A DNA stretch of 64,000 nt from Lachnoclostridium sp. An118 (GTDB lineage Bacteria; Bacillota; Clostridia; Lachnospirales; Lachnospiraceae), in assembly GCF_002160985.1 (NCBI RefSeq), contig NZ_NFLQ01000007.1, positions 90,373-154,372 of the forward strand, in the 5' to 3' direction. How positions within the stretch are numbered: position 1 is the first letter of the stretch; each line of letters starts with the position of its first letter. Positions 49,622 to 58,925 of the stretch are shown here, piece after piece. Below the pieces are notes generated by a model. The model did not search any database. It was not told the DNA's origin and saw only the letters and a list, made by a program, of their open reading frames with translations. A program made the position numbers and the translations under genes.

Positions 49622-51718
49622 TTGAAATACAGGATCAGACATGAGATAAGAGGGCGCATCCGCCTGCATGTGGAGCAAAAAAAGATGACCTGCCGGGAGG
49701 CGGACACACTCCTCTGCTTTCTGGAGACCCTTCCCGGCGTGGCTGCCGCAAAGGTCTACGAGCAGACCGGGGACGCTGTAGTGTGCTATGCGGGAGAGAG
49801 GGAAGTTATCCTCCGGGCGCTCCGAGCCTTTAAATATGAAAATGTACAGGTGCCGGAGCAGGTACTGGAACATTCCGGGAGAGAGCTGAACAGGGCCTAC
49901 CGGGAGAAGCTGATTGGAAGGACGCTGTTACACTTTGGCAGGAAGCTCCTTCCCTTCCCTGTGCGGGCCGCCTGCACGGGCTGGCGGGCTGTCCGGTATC
50001 TTGCGAAAGGACTCCGGAGCCTGGCCGGGGGGAGGCTGGAGGTGGAGGTGCTGGATGCGGCAGCCATCACGGTCTCCATCCTCCGGTCCGACTTTGACAC
50101 GGCCGGCTCTGTCATGTATCTGCTGGGAGTGGGAGAGATACTGGAGGAGTGGACCCACAAAAAGTCGGTGGGAGATCTGGCAAGGAGCATGTCCCTGAAC
50201 ATCAGGAAGGTGTGGCTGAGGACAGATGACCAGGAACTACTGGTCCCCGCCTCGGATGTCCGCGCGGGAGACGAGGTGGTGGTACATATGGGAAATGTGA
50301 TCCCCTTTGACGGCGTTGTCACCTCCGGGGAGGCCATGGTCAATCAGGCTTCCCTCACCGGCGAGTCCCTGCCCGTGAGGAAGGAGAGAGACGGCTACGT
50401 GTACGCGGGGACCGTGCTGGAGGAGGGGGAGCTGACCGTGCAGGTGGAGCAGACCTCCGGCTCCACCAGATTTGAGAAGATCGTCACCATGATAGAGGAC
50501 TCCGAGAAGCTCAAATCCGGCCTTGAGAGCAGGGCGGAGAGCCTGGCTGACCGGCTGGTGCCCTACACGCTGGCGGGGACCATCCTCACCTGGCTGGCCA
50601 CGAGGAATGTCACCAAGGCCCTGGCCGTCCTCATGGTGGACTTCTCCTGTGCCCTGAAGCTGGCCATGCCGATATCCGTCCTGTCCGCCATCCGGGAGGC
50701 GGGCACACAGGGCATCACAGTCAAGGGTGGCCGCTTTATGGAGGCAGTGGCAGAGGCGGACACCATCGTGTTTGACAAGACAGGCACCCTGACCAAGGCG
50801 CGGCCCACTGTGAAGGAGGTGGTGACCTTCAACGGGAAAACGCCTCAGGAGATGCTGCGGATCGCCGCCTGCCTGGAGGAGCACTTTCCCCATTCCATGG
50901 CAAAGGCAGTGGTGAACGCGGCCAGGAGACAGGGGCTCGACCACGAGGAGATGCACTCAAAGGTGAATTATATCGTGGCCCACGGCATTTCCTCCTACAT
51001 AGAGGACAAAAAGGTGGTCATCGGCAGCTACCACTTTGTCTTTGAGGATGAGAAATGCAGGATACGGCCGGAATTCCAGGAAAGGTTCCGTCAGCTCTCA
51101 GATGAATACTCTCACCTGTACCTGGCTATTGACAGCCTGCTGGCAGCGGTGATATGTATCGAGGACCCTCTGCGGGAGGAGGCGCCGGATGTGGTCCGGG
51201 GCCTGCGGGAGGCCGGCTTTAAGAAGATCGTCATGATGACAGGGGACAGCGAGAAGACAGCCGCCGCCATTGCCAGGAGAGTGGGTGTGGATGAGTACTA
51301 TTCAGAGGTCCTGCCGGAGGACAAGGCACGCTTTGTGGAGGAGGAAAAAAAGAAGGGCCGCAAGGTGGTCATGACCGGGGACGGCATCAACGACTCGCCC
51401 GCTCTCTCCGCGGCAGACGCCGGCATCGCGGTCAGCGACGGGGCGGAGATCGCCAGGGAGATCGCGGATATCACCATAGCAGGTCACGACCTGTGGGAGA
51501 TTGTCACGCTGAAGCGTCTGAGCAGCCTGCTCATGAGGCGGATACAGCGGAACTACCGCTCTATCGTGGGGATCAACACAGCCCTCATCTGCCTGGGCGT
51601 GGCCGGCGTGGTCCGGCCCACCACCTCCGCCCTGCTGCACAATACCTCCACCCTTGCCATCAGCCTGAAGAGCATGCAGGACCTGGAGCGGGGGCCCGCG
51701 GACGCCCGCAGGCACTGA
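49622..51718 (+). CDS. P1B-type heavy-metal ATPase with non-canonical transmembrane motif
   Basis: A 698-residue metal-transporting P-type ATPase. An N-terminal HMA-like domain (1-75) lacks CxxC. Core motifs: actuator SLTGESLPV, phosphorylation DKTGTLTKARP near residue 384, HFPHSMAKAV in place of the usual HP segment, TGDSEKTAAAIA and GDGINDSPALSAADAGIA. The usual CPC of copper/zinc pumps is replaced by DFSCALKLAMP. Metal choice is therefore uncertain; its iron-type promoter suggests Fe, Mn or Zn efflux. TTG 49622 follows GGAGGG with good spacing; ATG 49607 is in frame but lacks a site. Confidence 0.85.
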   Translation: MKYRIRHEIRGRIRLHVEQKKMTCREADTLLCFLETLPGVAAAKVYEQTGDAVVCYAGEREVILRALRAFKYENVQVPEQVLEHSGRELNRAYREKLIGRTLLHFGRKLLPFPVRAACTGWRAVRYLAKGLRSLAGGRLEVEVLDAAAITVSILRSDFDTAGSVMYLLGVGEILEEWTHKKSVGDLARSMSLNIRKVWLRTDDQELLVPASDVRAGDEVVVHMGNVIPFDGVVTSGEAMVNQASLTGESLPVRKERDGYVYAGTVLEEGELTVQVEQTSGSTRFEKIVTMIEDSEKLKSGLESRAESLADRLVPYTLAGTILTWLATRNVTKALAVLMVDFSCALKLAMPISVLSAIREAGTQGITVKGGRFMEAVAEADTIVFDKTGTLTKARPTVKEVVTFNGKTPQEMLRIAACLEEHFPHSMAKAVVNAARRQGLDHEEMHSKVNYIVAHGISSYIEDKKVVIGSYHFVFEDEKCRIRPEFQERFRQLSDEYSHLYLAIDSLLAAVICIEDPLREEAPDVVRGLREAGFKKIVMMTGDSEKTAAAIARRVGVDEYYSEVLPEDKARFVEEEKKKGRKVVMTGDGINDSPALSAADAGIAVSDGAEIAREIADITIAGHDLWEIVTLKRLSSLLMRRIQRNYRSIVGINTALICLGVAGVVRPTTSALLHNTSTLAISLKSMQDLERGPADARRH

Positions 51719-51843
51719 GCCGGCCTGACAACAGGTACTGAGACAGCCCGGCAAAAGAGGCTGGAAAGCTCATGGAAACTGTGGTATGATATCAGTTACG
51801 GACAAAACGAAACGGGAGTATCACGAAAGCCAAAGGAGTAAAC

Positions 51844-54081
51844 ATGAGCATATACGACACACTGAATGAACAGCAGCGGGAGGCTGTATACCACACGGAG
51901 GGCCCTCTCCTCATCCTGGCCGGGGCAGGCTCCGGGAAGACCAGGGTCCTGACCCACAGGATCGCCTACCTCATCGAGGAGAGGGGGGTCAATCCCTGGA
52001 ACATCCTGGCCATCACCTTCACCAACAAGGCGGCCGGGGAGATGCGGGAGAGGGTGGACGATATCGTCGGCTTTGGCTCGGAGAGCATCTGGGTCAGCAC
52101 CTTCCACTCCACCTGCGTGCGCATCCTGCGCAGGCATATAGACCGTCTGGGCTATGATACCAACTTTACCATCTACGACACGGATGACCAGAAGACGCTG
52201 ATGCGGGATATATGTAAGTATCTCCAGATCGATACGAAGATTTACCGGGAGAGGAACCTTCTGGCCGCTATCTCCGCCGCCAAGAACGAGATGGTTTCCC
52301 CGGAAGGATTCCGCCTCCGGGCGGAGGGGGATTTTTCCCGGCAGAGGATAGCCAGTGTCTACGAGGAGTATGAGAAGCAGATGAAGGCCAACAACGCGCT
52401 TGATTTTGACGACCTCCTTGTGAAGGCGGTGCAGCTTCTGAAGACCCAGCCGGACGTGCTGGACTATTACCAGGAGCGCTTCCGCTACATCATGGTGGAC
52501 GAGTATCAGGACACGAACAATGTCCAGTTCCAGTTTGTCAGCACCCTGGCGGCAAAATACAGGAACCTGTGCGTGGTGGGGGATGACGACCAGTCCATCT
52601 ACAAATTCCGTGGGGCGGACATCCGGAATATCCTCAACTTTGAGAACGTGTTCGAGGATGCGAAGGTCATCAAGCTGGAGCAGAACTACCGCTCCACCGG
52701 CACGATCCTGGACGCGGCCAACGCGGTGATCCGCAACAACAGAGGGCGCAAGGACAAGACTCTCTGGACGGACAACGGCCAGGGGGAGAAGATAGAGCTC
52801 CGGCAGTTCGACACCGGATACGACGAGGCGGAATATATCGTGGGGGACATCCGCGGCCATGTGGACAGCGGGGACTGCTCCTACAATGACAATGCTGTCC
52901 TCTACCGCACCAACGCCCAGTCCCGTCTCTTTGAGGAGAAGCTGGTGTCGGCGAATATCCCCTACAAGCTGGTGGGGGGCGTCAACTTCTACGCCAGAAG
53001 GGAGATAAAGGACCTGCTGTCCTACCTGAAGACTATCGACAACGGAAAGGACGACCTGGCAGTGCGCCGTATCATCAATGTGCCCAAGAGGGGCATCGGG
53101 CTCACCAGTGTGAACCGTGTCCAGGAGTACGCCCTCCAGAGGGGTGTTAGCTTTTACGAGGCGGTCCTCGGGGCGGACCTGATCCCGGGTATCGGGAGAG
53201 GGCTCCCCAAGCTGGAATCCTTTGCCGCCCTCATCGAGCATTTCAGATCAGAGGCGGAGAAAATGAGTATCCTGGAGCTCCTGGAGGACATCATCGAGAC
53301 CACCGGATACATAGAAGAGCTGAAGACCGAGGGGGAGATAGAGGCGGAGACCAGGATCGAGAACATCGACGAGCTGAAGAACAAGGCGGCGGACTATGAG
53401 GAGAGCTGCCAGGAGCGGGGAGAGACACCCACTCTCGGCGGATTTCTGGAGGAGGTTGCCCTGGTGGCGGACATAGACAGCCTGGACGAGGACAGCGACT
53501 ATGTGGTCCTCATGACGCTCCACAGCGCCAAGGGCCTGGAGTTTCCCCATGTCTATCTGGCCGGTCTGGAGGACGGCCTTTTTCCAAGCTATATGACGGT
53601 CACCTCCGACAACCCGGAGGAGCTGGAGGAGGAGAGGCGCCTCTGCTATGTGGGCATCACAAGAGCCATGAAGCAGCTCACCCTGACCTGTGCCAGAAGG
53701 CGGATGGTGCGGGGAGAGACCCAGTACAACAAGATGTCCCGCTTTTTAAAGGAAATCCCTGCGGACCTCCTCTCCACAGGCATGAGGTTCGAGCGGGAGG
53801 AGAAGGAGGAGGAGGCTCCCAGGCAGTCCTCCTGGCAGCAGGCAAGACAGGCTTTCCACACGAAGGCTTTTTCTTCACCAAGACCGGTACAGCAGTTTAA
53901 GGTGGCAGGCGGAAACGGCCCCGGCTATGATGTGGGAGACCGGGTGCGCCACGTGAAGTTCGGAGAAGGACTTGTCACCGCCATTGTGGAAGGCGGCCGG
54001 GACTATGAGGTGACTGTGGAATTTGACAGTGCAGGAACGAAAAAGATGTTTGCTGCATTTGCGAAATTGCAGAAAATATAG
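51844..54081 (+). CDS. pcrA: ATP-dependent DNA helicase PcrA (UvrD/Rep family)
   Basis: A 745-residue superfamily 1 helicase. Motifs in order: Q-motif LNEQQREAVYHTEGPLLILA, Walker A GAGSGKTRVL, ITFTNKAAGEM, MVDEYQDTN, VVGDDDQSIYKFRGAD, LEQNYRSTG, LMTLHSAKGLEFPHVYLAGL and YVGITRAMK. The C terminus is a Tudor-like domain (VGDRVRHVKFGEGLVTAIVE) that in Bacillus binds RNA polymerase. It unwinds DNA in repair, replication restart and transcription-coupled processes. GGAG lies ten bases before ATG 51844. Confidence 0.95.
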   Translation: MSIYDTLNEQQREAVYHTEGPLLILAGAGSGKTRVLTHRIAYLIEERGVNPWNILAITFTNKAAGEMRERVDDIVGFGSESIWVSTFHSTCVRILRRHIDRLGYDTNFTIYDTDDQKTLMRDICKYLQIDTKIYRERNLLAAISAAKNEMVSPEGFRLRAEGDFSRQRIASVYEEYEKQMKANNALDFDDLLVKAVQLLKTQPDVLDYYQERFRYIMVDEYQDTNNVQFQFVSTLAAKYRNLCVVGDDDQSIYKFRGADIRNILNFENVFEDAKVIKLEQNYRSTGTILDAANAVIRNNRGRKDKTLWTDNGQGEKIELRQFDTGYDEAEYIVGDIRGHVDSGDCSYNDNAVLYRTNAQSRLFEEKLVSANIPYKLVGGVNFYARREIKDLLSYLKTIDNGKDDLAVRRIINVPKRGIGLTSVNRVQEYALQRGVSFYEAVLGADLIPGIGRGLPKLESFAALIEHFRSEAEKMSILELLEDIIETTGYIEELKTEGEIEAETRIENIDELKNKAADYEESCQERGETPTLGGFLEEVALVADIDSLDEDSDYVVLMTLHSAKGLEFPHVYLAGLEDGLFPSYMTVTSDNPEELEEERRLCYVGITRAMKQLTLTCARRRMVRGETQYNKMSRFLKEIPADLLSTGMRFEREEKEEEAPRQSSWQQARQAFHTKAFSSPRPVQQFKVAGGNGPGYDVGDRVRHVKFGEGLVTAIVEGGRDYEVTVEFDSAGTKKMFAAFAKLQKI

Positions 54082-54153
54082 GGCGTTGTGTTCAAGAAGA
54101 ACAGATTTATCTGAAAATTACTGCAAAAATGAGTAGTAATATGCCCGGGAAGG

Positions 54154-54162
54154 TGTTATAAT
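54154..54162 (+). promoter_or_regulatory. Extended -10 element before the DUF4366-like gene
   Basis: TGTTATAAT is an extended -10 about 55 bases before the start at 54217; no good -35 is visible. Confidence 0.45.
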
Positions 54163-54216
54163 AATGCCAACGAATTATACTTGCAAGTCAAGCATAAGAA
54201 AGGATGTGTGGGAAGT

Positions 54217-54462
54217 ATGAGCAAGGTAGAGGATATCATTGCAGCTTCAAAGCTGAACGAACTGATCCGCAAGAAAGATGAAGATGACAAGACCTGCAGG
54301 ACAGTGCTCTGGGTGCTGGCGATCGTGGGAGCGATCGCGGCAGTAGCGGCAATTGCATATGCGGTATATTGTTTCTTTACTCCGGACTATCTGGAGGATT
54401 TCGAAGAAGATTTCGATGACGATTTTGATGATGACTTCTTTAATGAAGATGATCAGGTATAA
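54217..54462 (+). CDS. DUF4366-like small membrane protein
   Basis: An 81-residue protein: a charged N terminus (SKVEDIIAASKLNELIRKKD), one membrane helix (VLWVLAIVGAIAAVAAIAYA) and a highly acidic tail (EDFEEDFDDDFDDDFFNED). This layout is what I recall as DUF4366 in Lachnospiraceae; function is unknown. ATG 54217 follows AAAGGATGTGTGGGAAG. A terminator with a long T run follows the stop. Confidence 0.7.
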   Translation: MSKVEDIIAASKLNELIRKKDEDDKTCRTVLWVLAIVGAIAAVAAIAYAVYCFFTPDYLEDFEEDFDDDFDDDFFNEDDQV

Positions 54463-54480
54463 GATCGGGACAAAAGGAAG

Positions 54481-54515
54481 AGACAGGACAATCCAATGTT
54501 CTGTCTTTCTTTTTT
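54481..54515 (+). terminator. Terminator after the DUF4366-like gene
   Basis: AGACAGGACA (54481-54490) pairs with TGTTCTGTCT (54497-54506, one G-T pair), followed by a T-rich run to 54515. Confidence 0.8.
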
Positions 54516-54546
54516 GCGCAATACACCCGGAGAGCAGCCGCCGTGC
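54516..54546. repeat. Fragment of the dispersed repeat
   Basis: About 30 bases (GCGCAATACACCCGGAGAGC, then AGCCGCCGTGC) match the minus-strand right edge of the element at 12139-12293, and again directly follow a terminator T run. The rest of the element is absent. Confidence 0.65.
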
Positions 54547-54588
54547 GGAAAAAGCCAGAGGGAGAAGGACAGGAGGAGCTTTGAGCAG

Positions 54589-56250
54589 ATGAAGAAAGGA
54601 CAGATACTGGAAGGAACCGTTGAAAGGATCGATTATCCGAATAAGGGCGTGGTAAAGGCGGAGGGCGAAGACAGGCCTGTGCTGGTCAAGAACGCCATTC
54701 CCGGCCAGAGAGTGCGGGTCTCTGTCAATAAAATCCGCAGGGGCCGGGCGGAAGGAAGAGTGCTGGAGGTGCTGCAGCCCTCCTCCCTGGAGATCCCGTC
54801 CCCCTGTCCCCATTTCGGGCAGTGCGGGGGCTGCACCTACCAGACCCTGCCCTATGAGGAGCAGCTGAGACTCAAGGAATCCCAGGTCAAAGAGCTGCTG
54901 GACGAGGCTATACGGAAGGGCGGAGGCAGAGAGTATCAGTGGGACGGTATCAAGGCCAGTCCCGTGACGGACGCCTACCGGAACAAGATGGAGTTCACCT
55001 TCGGCGATGCGTACAAGGATGGCCCCCTGTCTCTCGGCATGCATAAGAGGGGGAGCTTTCACGACATTGTGAACGTAAATGAGTGCCGGATCGTGGACGG
55101 GGATTTCCGGGCAATCCTGGAGACGACCCTCGCCTTTGCCCGTGAGAGCGGTCTGCCCTATTATCACCGCATGCGCCACGAGGGATATTTCCGCCATCTC
55201 CTTGTGCGCAAGGCGGCCCGCACCGGCCAGATACTCGTGGACCTGGTGACCACCACCCAGGCAGGCCCGGACCTGGATCCCTGGGCGGACAGCCTTCTGG
55301 AGCTGGAGCGCAGCGGCCAGCTGAAAGGGCAGATCACAGGCATCCTCCACACATCCAATGACAGCCTGGCCGATGTGGTGAAGGATGAGGGGACCCGTCT
55401 CCTCTTCGGGCAGGATCACTTCTATGAGGAGATACTGGGGCTGCGCTTCCAGATCACTCCCTTCTCCTTCTTCCAGACCAACTCTCTGGGAGCGGAGGTA
55501 CTGTACGAAACCGCCCGAAGCTACATAGGAGAGACGAAGGACAAGGTCATCTTTGACCTCTACAGCGGCACAGGGACCATCGCCCAGATCCTGGCGCCTG
55601 TGGCCAGGAAGGTTACCGGTGTGGAGATCGTGGAGGAGGCTGTGGAGGCGGCGAGGGAAAACGCCCGCCTGAACGGTCTTGAAAACTGTACCTTCTGGGC
55701 AGGAGACGTGCTGAAGGTCATCGATGAGCTGGGGGAGGTGCCGGACCTCATCGTCCTGGACCCGCCCCGCGACGGTGTACATCCGAAGGCCCTGGAGAAG
55801 ATCATCGGCTTTGGCGTGGAGAAAATGGTCTATATTGCCTGCAAGCCCACCAGCCTGGCAAGAGATCTGGAGCTGCTGCAGGGCAGGGGCTATCAGGTGG
55901 AGCGGGCCGGGTGCATCGACCTCTTCCCGGGGACGGTGCATGTGGAGACGGTCGCTTTGCTTTCCAAACTTAAAACAGATAAACATATTGATGTGAAATT
56001 AGAGATGGATGAGCTCGATTTGACGGCTGCGGAGAGCGAGGCTACTTATGCAGAACTCAAACAGTATGTGCTTGATAAATATGGTTTGAAAGTATCCAGT
56101 TTGAATATTGCTCAGATTAAAGCAAAGTGTGGTATTGATAAGCGTGAAAATTATAATAAGGCAAAGAACGAAAATGTTAAGGAACCAAACTGCACAGAGG
56201 AAAAAGAAAATGCAATAAAAGACGCGTTTAAGCATTTTCAAATGATTTAA
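54589..56250 (+). CDS. rlmD: 23S rRNA (uracil-5-)-methyltransferase RlmD with AT-rich C-terminal extension
   Basis: A 553-residue TrmA/RumA-family enzyme. An N-terminal TRAM domain precedes the Fe-S cluster motif CPHFGQCGGCTYQ. The SAM site is VIFDLYSGTGTIAQIL, the PP motif is VLDPPRDGVHPKAL and the catalytic cysteine is in YIACKPTSLARDLEL. The usual domain ends near HVETVALLSKL (residue ~460). A further ~90 residues, from TDKHIDVKLEMDEL to the end, are encoded in DNA of much lower GC than the rest of the gene. This tail marks the edge of the AT-rich island. ATG 54589 is used; AGGAGG lies somewhat far upstream (~14 bases). Confidence 0.88.
   Translation: MKKGQILEGTVERIDYPNKGVVKAEGEDRPVLVKNAIPGQRVRVSVNKIRRGRAEGRVLEVLQPSSLEIPSPCPHFGQCGGCTYQTLPYEEQLRLKESQVKELLDEAIRKGGGREYQWDGIKASPVTDAYRNKMEFTFGDAYKDGPLSLGMHKRGSFHDIVNVNECRIVDGDFRAILETTLAFARESGLPYYHRMRHEGYFRHLLVRKAARTGQILVDLVTTTQAGPDLDPWADSLLELERSGQLKGQITGILHTSNDSLADVVKDEGTRLLFGQDHFYEEILGLRFQITPFSFFQTNSLGAEVLYETARSYIGETKDKVIFDLYSGTGTIAQILAPVARKVTGVEIVEEAVEAARENARLNGLENCTFWAGDVLKVIDELGEVPDLIVLDPPRDGVHPKALEKIIGFGVEKMVYIACKPTSLARDLELLQGRGYQVERAGCIDLFPGTVHVETVALLSKLKTDKHIDVKLEMDELDLTAAESEATYAELKQYVLDKYGLKVSSLNIAQIKAKCGIDKRENYNKAKNENVKEPNCTEEKENAIKDAFKHFQMI
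55954..56018 (+). repeat. Direct repeat copy A in the rlmD 3' region
   Basis: 65 bases matching 58811-58875 at about 51 positions, including the identical block CTTTCCAAACTTAAAA. Both encode an LLSKLK-x2-KHI-type peptide, so the repeat derives from a second rlmD-like 3' end. Confidence 0.75.
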
Positions 56251-56263
56251 ATGGGAGGATAAT

Positions 56264-58636
56264 ATGTTAAATAAGATAAAGTTTAAAGGAGGCTTTTTTG
56301 ATGAAGAAAAAGAGCTGAAGTTATTTATGAATGAAGACAGAATATCATTTCTTTATGGGAAAAATGGTTCTGGAAAGAGTACAATTTCTAATGCTGTGCG
56401 TAAGGCAAAAGGTGATGTAGTTGATGATATAGTCCAAGCTACATTATATGATAAAGAAGATATGGCTTTTGTGGATACTCAATGTATTCATGTGTTTAAC
56501 GAAGATTATGTGAGTTCACGCGTTAAAATACGAGCCGATGGGCTAAATGCAATTATTCTTTTGGGTGAGCTGGGTAATCTTGAAGACAAGATATTGGATT
56601 TGGAACTTAGAATTGAAGCTGAATCTAACAGAAATACAGAACTTAAAACAGTTACTGACGAATACAGAGACAAAGATAATATAAAGTCTCCAAGCAACTG
56701 TAGATATCAGATTAACCTTGGATTGTCTGGCAATGGACATTGGGCTGAACGAGAAAAGATTATTAATAATGGTAAACGCAATGCTAGCGTTACGGATAAA
56801 GTGATTGATTCTATTATTGCGTTGCAACCTGCTGAAACATTGACGGATTTGAGAAAACGTTATGAAGAGAATCTTCAACTGTTAAGTCAGGTAATAGCTA
56901 ATGAAGCGGCTCAGATTAGAAGTACCGTGAAACTGAATGTTCCATATAATGAAAAGGTATTACAAAATCTTCTTTCACAGAAGGTTGAAAGGCCTACGTT
57001 GTCAGATCGTGAGCAATATCTTCTTCAACTTATTGATGACGGAAAATTAGATCAAATTAATGAAATGAAGTCAGTATTTTCAAAAGAAAAAACAAAGAAA
57101 TGTCCTTTTTGCTTTCAAAAAATCTCGGATCAAGGTAAACGAGATTTGATTGGCAGTATAGAGAAAGTATTATCGAAAGAAGTTGATATTCATGAGGAAA
57201 ACCTCAAAAAATGTATTATACAGGAATTGAACGTTGATTTTTCTGGCATGGATGTCTTGGACTCGCCTAATTATATAAAATGTAAAGATATAGTGGAAGA
57301 AATCAATAGGGAGATATTTAAGATACGAGAAATTATTCTTAAAAAGATTAACCATCCATATACGCCTATTACTGATTTTGAGAGCCACTTGATTGATAAA
57401 CTTGAACAATATGAGTTGTTTAGGACTAAGCTGCAGCAGGAAATAGAAACTTACAACAATGCAGTTAAAAAGATTGGAACGCTTAAAAGAAATCTCACAA
57501 CTGATAATGCAGCCATTGCGCATTATGAGATTTCTAGAGATCTTGAGTTATGGAAGCAAGCCTTGGTGGATCAGAAGAAAGCTGATGAAGCATTAAAAGA
57601 ATCTGACGAGAGAATCAAAAATCTCAATGATGAGTTGAATGTCTTAAAATCTCGAAAGAAAAATATAAAAATAGCAGTCAGCTTGATTAATAAGAGCCTC
57701 AGATATGTGTTCTTTTCAAAGAATAGATTAGAAATCAAAGTTGAGAATGATAAATATGTATTGTATGCCTACGGAAAAGCAGTAAAGCCTAACAATGTAT
57801 CTGTTGGCGAAAGAAATATTATTGCTTTATGTTATTTTTTTACAGAATTGATTATGAATCAGGAAGCGAAAGACGGATATTCAAAAAAACTAATCCTTGT
57901 TATTGACGATCCAGTATCAAGTTTTGATTTTGAAAACAAAGTGGGAATTATGTCACTGCTGAAAGCTAAAATAGCCGATATTATTAAATCCAATCCAGAA
58001 AGCCAAATTCTAGTGATGACACATGATATTCAGTGTTTATATGATCTTCAAAAAATTGGCGAGGAGGTTTGCAACGAATATAAGAGAGAAAGTAACGGAC
58101 AAAAGAAAGTTACATATACCTGTTATGAATTAAAAAACAAAGAGATTATTCCGTTCAGTTATACAAAGCGAAACGAATATTCTGAGATTTTGAAGGATGT
58201 ATATGACTATGCTTGTGGTAAGAATGAGAGTGAAGCTCTGATTGTTGGAAACTCAATGCGACGAGTGATGGAGGCATTCTCAACATTTGTGTATAAAAAA
58301 GGAATAGCAGAGATTTCCTGTGATGATACGATTTTACAACAGATTGGAGACAAAGATTACATTGATTATTTCAAAAATCTAATGTATAGGCTTGTGCTTA
58401 ATGGTGATAGTCACATGCTAGAGAGAACAAATAGTCTGGATGACATGGATTATTTATGTTTTTTAAGTGATGAAGAACGCCGAAGAACTGCACAGGAAGT
58501 TATTTGCTTCATTTATTTATTAAATAAGAGACATATTTTGGCTCATTTGGAAGGAAAGCCAAACATTGAAACTAACATTCAAAAGTGGTGCGCAGACATA
58601 AAAAGCTTTTGTGCAAGTGATGAAGTGACGGTGTGA
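56264..58636 (+). CDS. AAA ATPase of the PrrC/RloC (AAA_13) type, possible anticodon-nuclease effector
   Basis: A 790-residue ABC-like ATPase. Walker A is YGKNGSGKST (31-40). A coiled-coil middle holds Cys280-Pro-Phe-Cys283, resembling a zinc hook. The signature is SVGER (513-517), Walker B is LILVIDDP (543-550) and the switch is MTHD (His587). The C terminus has Arg666-x3-Glu670 and His717, the order of catalytic residues in PrrC/RloC tRNA anticodon nucleases. A later Arg-x4-His, RHILAH (756-761), resembles a HEPN motif. It probably acts in phage defence (inference). It is AT-rich DNA, unlike the flanking genes. GGGAGG precedes ATG 56264. Confidence 0.75.
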   Translation: MLNKIKFKGGFFDEEKELKLFMNEDRISFLYGKNGSGKSTISNAVRKAKGDVVDDIVQATLYDKEDMAFVDTQCIHVFNEDYVSSRVKIRADGLNAIILLGELGNLEDKILDLELRIEAESNRNTELKTVTDEYRDKDNIKSPSNCRYQINLGLSGNGHWAEREKIINNGKRNASVTDKVIDSIIALQPAETLTDLRKRYEENLQLLSQVIANEAAQIRSTVKLNVPYNEKVLQNLLSQKVERPTLSDREQYLLQLIDDGKLDQINEMKSVFSKEKTKKCPFCFQKISDQGKRDLIGSIEKVLSKEVDIHEENLKKCIIQELNVDFSGMDVLDSPNYIKCKDIVEEINREIFKIREIILKKINHPYTPITDFESHLIDKLEQYELFRTKLQQEIETYNNAVKKIGTLKRNLTTDNAAIAHYEISRDLELWKQALVDQKKADEALKESDERIKNLNDELNVLKSRKKNIKIAVSLINKSLRYVFFSKNRLEIKVENDKYVLYAYGKAVKPNNVSVGERNIIALCYFFTELIMNQEAKDGYSKKLILVIDDPVSSFDFENKVGIMSLLKAKIADIIKSNPESQILVMTHDIQCLYDLQKIGEEVCNEYKRESNGQKKVTYTCYELKNKEIIPFSYTKRNEYSEILKDVYDYACGKNESEALIVGNSMRRVMEAFSTFVYKKGIAEISCDDTILQQIGDKDYIDYFKNLMYRLVLNGDSHMLERTNSLDDMDYLCFLSDEERRRTAQEVICFIYLLNKRHILAHLEGKPNIETNIQKWCADIKSFCASDEVTV

Positions 58637-58925
58637 TTATGATTGTCTTATATTCCATATGAATTAATGATATAGTCTATACTTAACCATAGATAGGTGT
58701 TAAGAAAAACAAATTATTATCTGGGTCAGCACCTAAAGTTCATTGAATTCTAACATTTTACTATTGAACATGATACGGAAATAGGTTTGGATAAGCAAGG
58801 TAAGACGGTATGTTTACTTTCCAAACTTAAAATTTATAAACATATCAATGTGGAATTGGATATGGATGAACTTGGCTGTTGCGGCGAGTAAAGTACCGTA
58901 GGATATTTTTGATGGGAGGCATCGT
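58637..58925. other. AT-rich intergenic region containing a decayed rlmD tail
   Basis: 289 bases between the ATPase and DUF2971 genes. The only recognisable content is the rlmD 3' remnant near 58811-58890. No integrase, tRNA or promoter could be identified with confidence. Confidence 0.6.
58811..58890 (+). pseudogene. Remnant of an rlmD 3' end (direct repeat copy B)
   Basis: The frame encodes CLLSKLKIYKHINVELDMDEL before running out, closely matching LLSKLKTDKHIDVKLEMDEL at the rlmD tail. Third-position and conservative changes suggest that it once coded. It flanks the ATPase gene together with copy A, as expected for repeated insertion at one site. Confidence 0.75.

Noticed and set aside
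51796..53241. A 481-codon minus-strand frame
   Set aside because: Antisense to pcrA, all of whose helicase motifs are intact.
54247..55986. A 579-codon minus-strand frame
   Set aside because: Antisense to rlmD and the DUF4366-like gene; no domain or ribosome site.
58637..58925. Possible integrase or attachment site within the island
   Set aside because: Only the imperfect rlmD-tail repeat is visible; no recombinase frame or tRNA is present, so an att site cannot be defined.
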